Of a stretch of DNA of 64,000 bases, positions 27,031 to 34,177 are shown one piece after another. The DNA lies in NCBI GenBank assembly GCA_035439445.1, contig DAORKG010000007.1:48943-112942 (forward strand), written 5' to 3'. The stretch is from UBA4416 sp035439445 (GTDB lineage: Bacteria > Bacteroidota > Bacteroidia > B-17B0 > Aurantibacillaceae). The notes beneath the pieces are model-generated. The model was not told where the DNA came from. It made no database searches and saw only the letters and a program-made list of their open reading frames with translations. Positions within the stretch are counted from its first letter, which is position 1; each line of letters opens with the position of its first letter. The position numbers and the translations under genes were made by a program.

Positions 27031-28155
27031 TTATAAAACTCCTTTGGTGCTTGGTAAGTTCATGTTATTACTGTCTCTTTTTATTGCTTGTTTAATTGCT
27101 TTAGCAAAAGCTTTAAAAATAGATTCTATTTTGTGGTGCTCATTTTGTCCTTCAACTTTAATATTTAAATTGCATTTTGCCGCATCACTAAACGATTTAA
27201 AAAAGTGAAAAAATAGTTCTGTTGGCATATCTCCAATTTTTTCGCGTTTAAAATCTGCTTGCCATTCAATCCAGTTTCTGCCACCAAAATCAAGTGCTAC
27301 CTGAGCTAAACAATCGTCCATAGGTAAGCAGAAACCATATCTTTCAATGCCTCTTTTATCTCCTAATGCTTTGGCGAATGCTTCTCCTAATGTAATAGCT
27401 GTGTCTTCAATAGTGTGATGTTCGTCAATATGTAAATCACCTTTAGCATTAATAGATAAATCAATATTGCCGTGTTTAGCAATTTGCTCTAACATGTGAT
27501 CAAAAAATGAAAGACCTGTTTTAATATCTGCTTTTCCACTTCCATCTAAATTAATTTCTACTGAAATGTCAGTTTCTTTTGTGGTTCTTATATGTGTGAT
27601 TTTTCTTTCAGGTAGTTTGAGGTAATTATAAATTTCCTCCCATGTCTCCACAATCTTATCAATTTCATTTTCATCCCGATAGCTATCGGGACTAGTTTCT
27701 TTATCATAGTTTTTAATGAAGATGAATTTACTACCCAAGTTCTTAGCTAGTTTTACATCAGTAATTCTATCGCCAATAACAAACGAATTTGCCAAATCGT
27801 AATCTCCGTTTAAGTATTTAGTTAGCATACCAGTATTTGGTTTGCGTGTTGACTGATTATCCTTTTCAAATGTTCTATCAATGCATTGATCTTCGAATAT
27901 GATTCCTTCATTTGCTAATGTATCAACCATTAAATTATGCACCGGCCAAAACGTATTTTCAGGAAACGATTCAGTGCCTAGTCCATCTTGATTAGTTACC
28001 ATTACTAATTCATAATCTAATTCACGTGCAATTTTTCCAAGCCAAGTAATAACACCGGGTAAAAATTTAAATTTCTCAAAACTATCAATTTGAAAATCTG
28101 TTGGTGGTTCCCAAATCAAAGTCCCGTCTCTATCTATAAATAATACTTTTTGCAT
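27031..28155 (-). CDS. hisB: Bifunctional histidinol-phosphatase / imidazoleglycerol-phosphate dehydratase
   Basis: 374 residues. The N-terminal HAD phosphatase (about 1-150) shows DRDGTL (8-13), VTNQDG and the late Asp pair in FVIGDRITD. The C-terminal IGPD domain (about 190-374) shows the metal-binding FFDHMLEQIAKHG, DEHHTIEDTAI and the C-terminal EGQNEHHKIESIFKAFAKA. It catalyses steps 6 and 8. The linker holds SPDSYRDE (155-162), encoded by a perfect 16-bp palindrome at 27675-27690. It is followed by hisH after 44 bases and begins one base after the hisC stop. Confidence 0.97.
   Translation of the reverse strand: MQKVLFIDRDGTLIWEPPTDFQIDSFEKFKFLPGVITWLGKIARELDYELVMVTNQDGLGTESFPENTFWPVHNLMVDTLANEGIIFEDQCIDRTFEKDNQSTRKPNTGMLTKYLNGDYDLANSFVIGDRITDVKLAKNLGSKFIFIKNYDKETSPDSYRDENEIDKIVETWEEIYNYLKLPERKITHIRTTKETDISVEINLDGSGKADIKTGLSFFDHMLEQIAKHGNIDLSINAKGDLHIDEHHTIEDTAITLGEAFAKALGDKRGIERYGFCLPMDDCLAQVALDFGGRNWIEWQADFKREKIGDMPTELFFHFFKSFSDAAKCNLNIKVEGQNEHHKIESIFKAFAKAIKQAIKRDSNNMNLPSTKGVL
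27675..27690. repeat. Perfect 16-bp palindrome within hisB linker
   Basis: CCCGATAGCTATCGGG is its own reverse complement. It encodes Pro156-Arg160 of HisB. From memory this exact palindrome is a frequent dispersed element in Bacteroidota genomes; that needs a genome-wide count to confirm here. Confidence 0.8.
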
Positions 28156-28156
28156 C

Positions 28157-29209
28157 TTAGTTATATTGTTTTAGTAAGGTGATTAATTGCTTGTTTTCTT
28201 TTTCTGTTCCGACACTAATTCTGATGCGATTTTCACAATTTAGTAAGCTTGAGCGGTTGCTTATTAAAATATTCTTTTCTAATAGATAATTAAATATTTT
28301 ATTGGCATCAGTTACTTCAATTAATAAAAAATTGGCATCGCTTTCAGTAATGTTTTTTACAAATGGCAATTGCTGCAATTCGTTTTCTAAATATGTTTTT
28401 TGTTTTAAAATGTTTTCTACTAATGTATCTTTAATAGACGATTTTTTCAAGGCATTTAATATCAATTCTTGTGAATTGCTATTAATATTGAACGGCGGTC
28501 TAACCTTATTTAAAATTTCAATAATCGAAGTGTCTGAGTAAGCTACCCCAACACGCAGTGCTGCTAAACCCCAAGCTTTTGAAAAAGTTTGTAATACAAT
28601 GATGTTTGGATAGTCACTGATCAGTCCAATAGCAGATTGTTTTTCTGAAAAATCAATATAAGCTTCATCTACTATAACAATACCATTAAAATTTGATGCT
28701 ATGGTTTTTAGTTGTTCAATTGAAATGCTTGTCCCCGTTGGATTATTTGGCGAACATATAAAAATTAGTTTAGTATTTACTGTAATGGTTTTTAAAATTA
28801 ATTTTTCATCAAATAAAAAAGTTTCTTTTATTAAAGGAGCATTTAATACTTCTACATTATTTAGTTGTGCATATACTTTAAACATTCCAAATGTTGGTTC
28901 GCATACTAAGATGTTATCTTGTTTAGGCTCACAAAAGCATCTTATTAATAAATCAATGAGTTCATCACTTCCATTTCCAACAGCAACCTGATTTGATTTT
29001 AAATTTTTGTAAGTTGCAATAGCTTCTTTTAATTTACTTTGGGAAGATGACGGATACCGCTCATAACCTAGGCCAAGAGGAGAACCAAAATTATTTTCGC
29101 AGTTGTCTAAAAAGATAGCTTCGTTGTTATCTAAATAATCATCTCTCCAAACTTTATAAGATTGTAGCGATTTGATATTTTCTCTAACTATTGAATTTAA
29201 ATTAAACAT
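28157..29209 (-). CDS. hisC: Histidinol-phosphate aminotransferase
   Basis: 350 residues, fold-type I PLP enzyme that converts imidazole acetol phosphate to histidinol phosphate. NENN-like DNCENNFGSP and RYPSSSQ lie near the N terminus. NGSDELIDLLIRCFCEP, the SPNNPTGT Asn, DEAYIDF and the PLP Lys211 in FSKAWGLAALRVG are all present, and the phosphate-binding Arg lies in RIRISVGT at the end. It starts 3 bases after hisD and its stop is one base from the hisB start. Confidence 0.97.
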   Translation of the reverse strand: MFNLNSIVRENIKSLQSYKVWRDDYLDNNEAIFLDNCENNFGSPLGLGYERYPSSSQSKLKEAIATYKNLKSNQVAVGNGSDELIDLLIRCFCEPKQDNILVCEPTFGMFKVYAQLNNVEVLNAPLIKETFLFDEKLILKTITVNTKLIFICSPNNPTGTSISIEQLKTIASNFNGIVIVDEAYIDFSEKQSAIGLISDYPNIIVLQTFSKAWGLAALRVGVAYSDTSIIEILNKVRPPFNINSNSQELILNALKKSSIKDTLVENILKQKTYLENELQQLPFVKNITESDANFLLIEVTDANKIFNYLLEKNILISNRSSLLNCENRIRISVGTEKENKQLITLLKQYN

Positions 29210-29212
29210 GAT

Positions 29213-30496
29213 TTATAAATTATTTTTTAATCTTACACTTACCGCATTTTTGTGAGCTTGCAAGCCTTCTGCCTCTGCCATTAATTCAATAGACGGACCG
29301 ATATTATTTATTCCTTCTTTACTTAGTTTTTGATAAGTAATTTTCTTCACGAAACTATCTAACGAAACACCACTGTATGCTTTTGCGTAACCATTGGTTG
29401 GTAATGTGTGATTGGTCCCAGAAGCATAGTCACCGGCACTTTCGCATGAATAATTTCCTAAAAATACAGACCCAGCATTTACAACTTGTTCAGCTAAAGT
29501 TTCATCATTTGCACAGGCAATAATTAAGTGCTCTGGCGCATACTCATTTAATAAGTCGATAGCTTCATCATTTGATTTTACTAAAATTGCCTTGCTGTTT
29601 TCTAATGCTTTTGAGGCTAAATCTTTTCTTGGTAAAACAGCTAATTGCTTTTCTAATTCTGTTTGAATACTTTGTATTGCATTTTCGTTTGTAGAAACTA
29701 AAATCACTTGTGAGTCTGACCCATGCTCTGCTTGTGATAATAAATCAGCCGCTACAAATTCAGGAACACATGTTTCATCAACTAATACTGCCACTTCAGA
29801 TGGCCCCGCAGGCATATCAATGGCAACCCCTTGTTTATTGATGAGTTGTTTGGCACATGTTACATATTGATTACCCGGTCCGAATATCTTACATACTTGT
29901 GGAATAACTTCTGTGCCATATGCCATGGCACCAATTGCTTGCACACCGCCAACTTTATACATCTTCGAAATACCAATTAATTTTGCTGTATATAAAATAG
30001 CAGGGTTGATATTTCCATTTTTATCAGGAGGTGTGCATAAAACAATTTCTTCGCAGCCTGCTAATTTAGCCGGCACACCTAACATTAATATAGTTGAAAA
30101 TAACGGTGCTGTTCCACCAGGAATATACAACCCCACTTTTTGTATGGCAATTGATTTTCTCCAGCATTTTACACCAGGCATTGTTTCTATGACTTGTGTG
30201 TTTTCTTTTTGAACTGAGTGAAATGTTTCAATGTTTTTTTTAGCTAATTGAATAGCTTTTTTCAATTCATCTGAAATCAGTTTTTCAGCTTCCGAAAATT
30301 CCGAATCACTCACAAAAACATTTTCAATGTTTACTTTATCAAACTGTAAAGTGTACTTTTTTAATGCTGATTGGCCATTAGATTTAATATCAATTAAAAC
30401 AGATTGTACAGTAGCTTCTAAAGAGGTATTGTCGATTGCTGGTCGTTGTAGAATGTTTTTCCAGATGTCTTTTGCTGGGTATTTTATGGTTTCCAT
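29213..30496 (-). CDS. hisD: Histidinol dehydrogenase
   Basis: 427 residues. HisD oxidises histidinol to histidine in two NAD-dependent steps. VGLYIPGGTAPLFSTILMLGVPA, the MPAGPSEVAVLVDE block, LLSQAEHGSDSQ (zinc-ligand region), and the C-terminal SAGDYASGTNHTLPT with Asp/His ligands are intact. It is second in the operon. The gap to hisG (93 bases) is unusually long for this tight operon and holds the inverted repeat at 30514-30585. Confidence 0.98.
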   Translation of the reverse strand: METIKYPAKDIWKNILQRPAIDNTSLEATVQSVLIDIKSNGQSALKKYTLQFDKVNIENVFVSDSEFSEAEKLISDELKKAIQLAKKNIETFHSVQKENTQVIETMPGVKCWRKSIAIQKVGLYIPGGTAPLFSTILMLGVPAKLAGCEEIVLCTPPDKNGNINPAILYTAKLIGISKMYKVGGVQAIGAMAYGTEVIPQVCKIFGPGNQYVTCAKQLINKQGVAIDMPAGPSEVAVLVDETCVPEFVAADLLSQAEHGSDSQVILVSTNENAIQSIQTELEKQLAVLPRKDLASKALENSKAILVKSNDEAIDLLNEYAPEHLIIACANDETLAEQVVNAGSVFLGNYSCESAGDYASGTNHTLPTNGYAKAYSGVSLDSFVKKITYQKLSKEGINNIGPSIELMAEAEGLQAHKNAVSVRLKNNL

Positions 30497-30513
30497 TGTT
30501 TATTTTTTATGTT

Positions 30514-30585
30514 CGTCATTGCGAGGGACGAAGCAATCTCAAACAATTCTGCCGGTGAGATTACTTCACTTCGTTCGTAATGACG
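30514..30585. repeat. 72-bp imperfect inverted repeat between hisG and hisD (MITE/REP-like)
   Basis: Left arm 30514-30540 starts CGTCATTGCGAGGGACGAAG and ends AATCTC; right arm 30557-30585 starts GAGATT and ends CGTTCGTAATGACG. The outer 7 bp and inner 6 bp pair perfectly, with mismatches between. The loop is 16 bases. It lies wholly in the intergenic gap and would form a stem-loop in the his mRNA. Confidence 0.8.
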
Positions 30586-30589
30586 AGAG

Positions 30590-31450
30590 TTACAATATCA
30601 TTTTTTCAATTGGTACAACTAATATTCCTTGTGCGCCTTCGGCTTTCAGTTTTTCTATAATTTCCCAAAACTGATTTTCTTCTACCACAGAGTGTACGGA
30701 GCTCCAACCTTTATTTGCTAAAGGCAAAATAGTTGGGCTTTTCATGCCTGGTAATATTTTGCAGATGGCTTCTAATTTATTGTTAGGGGCATTTAGTAAA
30801 ATGTATTTGGTGTTTTTCGCCTTTCTAACAGCATTCACTCTAAACAACAATTTATCTAAAATTGTTTGTTGTTCTTTTCCTAATTTTTTGTTTGCTACTA
30901 ATATTGCCTCCGATTTTAAAACGACTTCAACTTCTTTTAATCCGTTAGTAAATAAGGTGCTTCCCGAACTTACTAAATCGCAAATAGCATCAGCCAGTCC
31001 AATACTCGGAGCAATTTCCACCGAACCACTAATTTCGTGAATCTCTGCTTTTACTTTTTGTGATTTTAAGTATTTAGATAAAATTGTAGAATAGGTAGTA
31101 GCAATGCGCTTCCCATTTAAGTCTTTGATGGATTTGTAATTTTGTTCTTTTGGAATAGCTAAGGATAAACGACATTTTCCAAAACCTAACTTGTCTACTA
31201 GTTTTAAACTTTTGTTTTTTTCTAATAGAACGTTTTCTCCTACGATACCTATATCAGCAACACCATCTTCAACGTATTGAGGAATATCATCATCTCTTAA
31301 AAAGAAAACTTCAATTGGGAAGTTGGAAGCTTCTGTTTTTAATTTATTTAATCCGTTATCGATATCGATCCCGCATTCTTTTAAAAGCTTTAATGAGTTC
31401 TCACTTAATCGTCCTGATTTTTGAATGGCTATTTTTAATTTTGTTTTCAT
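30590..31450 (-). CDS. hisG: ATP phosphoribosyltransferase, long form
   Basis: 286 residues, the length of the HisG_L form that carries its own C-terminal ACT-like regulatory domain for histidine feedback (about 215-286) and needs no HisZ. KIAIQKSGRLSE at the start, DDDIPQYVEDGVADIGIVGENVL, the PRPP loop region ICDLVSSGSTLFTNGL and the C-terminal LPLANKGWSSVHSVVEE are recognisable. It catalyses the first, committed step. It is first in the operon, 37 bases after the attenuator hairpin. Confidence 0.97.
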   Translation of the reverse strand: MKTKLKIAIQKSGRLSENSLKLLKECGIDIDNGLNKLKTEASNFPIEVFFLRDDDIPQYVEDGVADIGIVGENVLLEKNKSLKLVDKLGFGKCRLSLAIPKEQNYKSIKDLNGKRIATTYSTILSKYLKSQKVKAEIHEISGSVEIAPSIGLADAICDLVSSGSTLFTNGLKEVEVVLKSEAILVANKKLGKEQQTILDKLLFRVNAVRKAKNTKYILLNAPNNKLEAICKILPGMKSPTILPLANKGWSSVHSVVEENQFWEIIEKLKAEGAQGILVVPIEKMIL

Positions 31451-31486
31451 TTTTTGTATTTTAATATTATTTATTTTTTTGTAAAC

Positions 31487-31516
31487 AAAAAAGGCTTACC
31501 GATTTGGTAAGCCTTT
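31487..31516 (-). terminator. his attenuator terminator hairpin
   Basis: On the minus strand AAAGGCTTACC (31516-31506) pairs perfectly with GGTAAGCCTTT (31500-31490) around a 5-base loop and runs into T6 (to 31487). It lies between the leader peptide and hisG, where it can stop transcription before the operon. Confidence 0.9.
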
Positions 31517-31542
31517 AGTTGCAATTAATGCATATATCTGAA

Positions 31543-31620
31543 TCAAATCATAGCATCAACACTCCCACTTACCAGTGCGGCATAAGAATGATGATGATGT
31601 ATTTGATTAAAATTTTTCAT
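31543..31620 (-). CDS. his operon leader peptide
   Basis: A 25-codon frame from ATG 31620 to TGA 31543 reads MKNFNQIHHHHSYAALVSG and six more residues. Codons 8-11 are four consecutive CAT His codons. It lies 92 bases upstream of hisG and just before a terminator hairpin, the classical layout of an amino-acid biosynthesis attenuator. Stalling at the His codons when charged tRNA-His is short would affect folding of the downstream RNA. There is no Shine-Dalgarno sequence, as usual in this phylum. Confidence 0.88.
   Translation of the reverse strand: MKNFNQIHHHHSYAALVSGSVDAMI
31564..31580 (-). promoter_or_regulatory. his leader competing hairpin / anti-terminator arm
   Basis: CCGCACT (31580-31574) can pair with AGTGGG (31569-31564), closing a loop with part of GGTAAG (31573-31568). 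That GGTAAG is exactly complementary to CTTACC (31511-31506), the 5' arm of the terminator. A ribosome stalled on the His codons would cover the CCGCACT arm, free GGTAAG and let it pair with the terminator arm, giving read-through. Confidence 0.7.
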
Positions 31621-31630
31621 TTTGGTGTGA

Positions 31631-31658
31631 CAAATGTAAATCAAAAAAATTATACAAA
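31631..31658 (-). promoter_or_regulatory. Promoter of the his operon
   Basis: On the minus strand TTTG (31658-31655), 16 bases, then TACATTTG (31638-31631) fit the Bacteroidota consensus. A start of transcription about 4-7 bases on would leave only a handful of bases before the leader ATG at 31620. Confidence 0.65.
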
Positions 31659-31714
31659 GCAACTATTTTTGAAATTATTTTCAGTTCCCATTATTTTAAA
31701 GGCTTTTCAGAGCA

Positions 31715-32980
31715 TTATAATAATCGGTTTAAGATTTCTCCAAATCTGTAAATATCTTCAAACGAATTATACATTGGAACCGGAGCACAACGAATCACAT
31801 TTGGTTCTCTCCAATCAGGAATAACACCATTTTCAATTAATTTATTGTATAATGCTTTCCCTTGTCCGTGAGCTACGATGCTTATTTGACAGCCTCTGTT
31901 TTCTTTAGGAGTGATGATTTCTAAGCAATTATTTTTTTGCTTATTAATTTCTCCAACAATAAACTCTAAGTAGGCAGTTAATACTTTACTCTTTTCAATT
32001 AATTTATCCATTCCAACTTCATCAAATATATCTAGCGATGCTTTGTACGCAGCCATTGATAGAATAGGTGCGTTACTCAATTGCCAACGTTCAACCGTTT
32101 GAATAGGAACAAATTCTCTATCCATTTTAAAGCGCGTAGCTTTATCATGTCCCCACCAACCTGCAAACAAAGGTAAGTCAGTATTTTTATGATGTTTTTC
32201 ATGAACAAAAGCACCTGCTACGCATCCTGGACCACCATTTAAATATTTATAAGAACACCAAGCAGCAAAATCAACATTCCAATCATGTAACTGTAATTTT
32301 AAGTTACCTGCACCATGTGCTAAATCAAAACCAACTACAGCACCAACTTTATGACCTGCTTCTACAATGGCTTTCATATCAAATACTTGTCCGCTAAAGT
32401 AATTTACGCCACCAATCATAATCAGAGCTAATGAATCTTTATTGTCTTCTATGGCTTTATAAATATCTTCATGTCGTACTTCATATTCACCTTCACGCGG
32501 TGCAATTTCAATTAATGCATCATCAATAGAATAACCATGAAATTTAACTTGTGATTGCAATGCATATTGGTCGCTAGGGAATGCTTTAGCTTCGCATAAA
32601 ATTTTATAACGTTGTTTAGTTGGGCGGTAAAATGACACCATTAATAAGTGTAAGTTCACTGTCAACTGGTTCATCATTACAACCTCAGTTGGCAAAGCTC
32701 CCACAATTTTAGCTGTTTTATCAGTTAAAATTTCATGATAGCTCATCCAAGGATTCTTAGCCAAAAAATGACCTTCAACTCCATATGTTGCCCAATCATT
32801 AAGTTCTTGTTGCAAATAATCTTTAGTAGTTTTTGGTTGTAGTCCTAGTGAGTTTCCTGTAAAATAAACCATATCATGCCCTTCGTGTTGAGGGATATGG
32901 AATTTACTTCTATATGAATGTAAAGTATCCTGAGAATCTTGTTGTCTTGCAAAATCAAGTGTATTCGAAAAAGTTGTCAT
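31715..32980 (-). CDS. kynU: Kynureninase
   Basis: 421 residues from ATG 32980; the frame is open further upstream but family alignment starts at MTTFSNTLDFARQQD. KynU is a PLP enzyme that cleaves kynurenine to anthranilate and alanine. YFTGNSLGLQPK near the N terminus, GFDLAHGAGN with the PLP-binding Asp, the PLP Lys245 in WCSYKYLNGGPG, GWWGHD and the C-terminal REPNVIRCAPVPMYNSFEDI are present. No other kyn gene is in the window. It lies upstream of the his leader on the same strand with no visible terminator between. Confidence 0.96.
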   Translation of the reverse strand: MTTFSNTLDFARQQDSQDTLHSYRSKFHIPQHEGHDMVYFTGNSLGLQPKTTKDYLQQELNDWATYGVEGHFLAKNPWMSYHEILTDKTAKIVGALPTEVVMMNQLTVNLHLLMVSFYRPTKQRYKILCEAKAFPSDQYALQSQVKFHGYSIDDALIEIAPREGEYEVRHEDIYKAIEDNKDSLALIMIGGVNYFSGQVFDMKAIVEAGHKVGAVVGFDLAHGAGNLKLQLHDWNVDFAAWCSYKYLNGGPGCVAGAFVHEKHHKNTDLPLFAGWWGHDKATRFKMDREFVPIQTVERWQLSNAPILSMAAYKASLDIFDEVGMDKLIEKSKVLTAYLEFIVGEINKQKNNCLEIITPKENRGCQISIVAHGQGKALYNKLIENGVIPDWREPNVIRCAPVPMYNSFEDIYRFGEILNRLL

Positions 32981-33030
32981 AATGGGGGTGTGATAAAAAC
33001 AGGCTAAATTTAATAATAAATTATAATCTT

Positions 33031-33038
33031 TATCTTTG
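33031..33038 (+). promoter_or_regulatory. -7 element for the radical-SAM gene
   Basis: TATCTTTG is a perfect TAnnTTTG box ending 5 bases before the GTG start at 33044. No clear TTG lies at the right distance upstream. If used, the transcript would be nearly leaderless. Confidence 0.5.
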
Positions 33039-33043
33039 AAATA

Positions 33044-34060
33044 GTGTCTTTGTCTAATAACATACAATTACTTAAAAAACTCACATTTAAAAAGCTTATA
33101 AATGCTTTTAAAGTTTGGGGAAGTTACCATGTTTCAAAAAACACTAAAAAAGTGAGTTCATTAGGTTTCCCTATAAGTATGGCTATTGAACCAACTACGA
33201 GTTGTAATTTACGCTGTCCAGAATGTCCGAGTGGATTGCGGCAATTTACAAGACCAATAGGAATGTTAGAACCTGTTTTCTTTAAAAAAACAATTGATGA
33301 AGTTTATAAAGAGTTGATTTATCTAACGTTTTACTTTCAAGGTGAACCGTATTTGAATCCTAATTTTTTGGATATGGTAAAATATGCTTCAAATAAGAGG
33401 ATTTACACCTCCACCTCTACTAATGCTCATTATCTGACAAAAGAGCAAGCCCGAAAAACAGTTGAGAGTAAATTGGATCGTTTAATTATATCTATTGATG
33501 GTACTACTCAAGATACCTATGAACAATATCGTATTGGTGGGCAATTACAAAAGGTAATTGATGGGGCAAAAAATATCATCGAAGCGAAAAAAGAATTAAA
33601 GTCCAATACACCACATGTTGTGTTTCAATTTTTAGTCGTAAAGCCGAATGAACATCAGTTGGAAGATGTTAAAAAATTAGCTCATGAATTAGGTGTTGAT
33701 GAAGTTGTTTTTAAAACTGCTCAGTTGTATGATTTTGAAAACGGAAATCCTTTAATTCCTGAAAACATTAAATATAGTCGATACAAAAAAAACAACGACG
33801 GAACATATTCTATCAAAAATAAACTCTTAAATCAATGTTGGCGTATGTGGAGCAGTTGTGTGGTAACTTGGGATGGAATTGTTGTACCATGTTGTTTTGA
33901 TAAAGATGCCAAACATCAATTAGGAGATTTGAAAAATCAGAATTTTAATGAGCTTTGGAAATCCTTTAAATATCAAAATTTCAGAAAATCTATTTTAAAA
34001 TCCCGCAAAGAAATTGATATCTGCAAAAATTGTAGCGAGGGGACTAAAGTTTGGACCTAA
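33044..34060 (+). CDS. Radical SAM/SPASM domain protein
   Basis: 338 residues from a GTG start. The [4Fe-4S] site is CNLRCPEC (Cys54, Cys58, Cys61), followed by a partial TIM-barrel pattern (YFQGEPYLNP, STSTNAHYL, LIISIDGTTQDTYEQYR). The C terminus is a SPASM-type region with NQCWRMWSSCVVTWDGIVVPCCFD and a final CKNC. The ISIDG and GEP patterns resemble the MoaA/SkfB-like family often near polysaccharide or peptide-modification genes. No substrate peptide is recognisable next to it. It is divergent from kynU with 63 bases between starts. The reaction is unknown. Confidence 0.88.
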   Translation: MSLSNNIQLLKKLTFKKLINAFKVWGSYHVSKNTKKVSSLGFPISMAIEPTTSCNLRCPECPSGLRQFTRPIGMLEPVFFKKTIDEVYKELIYLTFYFQGEPYLNPNFLDMVKYASNKRIYTSTSTNAHYLTKEQARKTVESKLDRLIISIDGTTQDTYEQYRIGGQLQKVIDGAKNIIEAKKELKSNTPHVVFQFLVVKPNEHQLEDVKKLAHELGVDEVVFKTAQLYDFENGNPLIPENIKYSRYKKNNDGTYSIKNKLLNQCWRMWSSCVVTWDGIVVPCCFDKDAKHQLGDLKNQNFNELWKSFKYQNFRKSILKSRKEIDICKNCSEGTKVWT

Positions 34061-34177
34061 AAATTTAGATATACTGATTTTCAATCAAAATTAAAAGGTT
34101 TTACATTAATTATAGTTCTTTTGTTTTTTATTGAGAATAAATTAATATATTTATTTTCTTATTTAAAAGATTCAAAC

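Noticed and set aside
31519..31824. 101-residue plus-strand frame starting MQLMHISESNHS
   Set aside because: It is antisense to the his leader and the kynU 3' end; the minus-strand leader with its hairpins explains the region.
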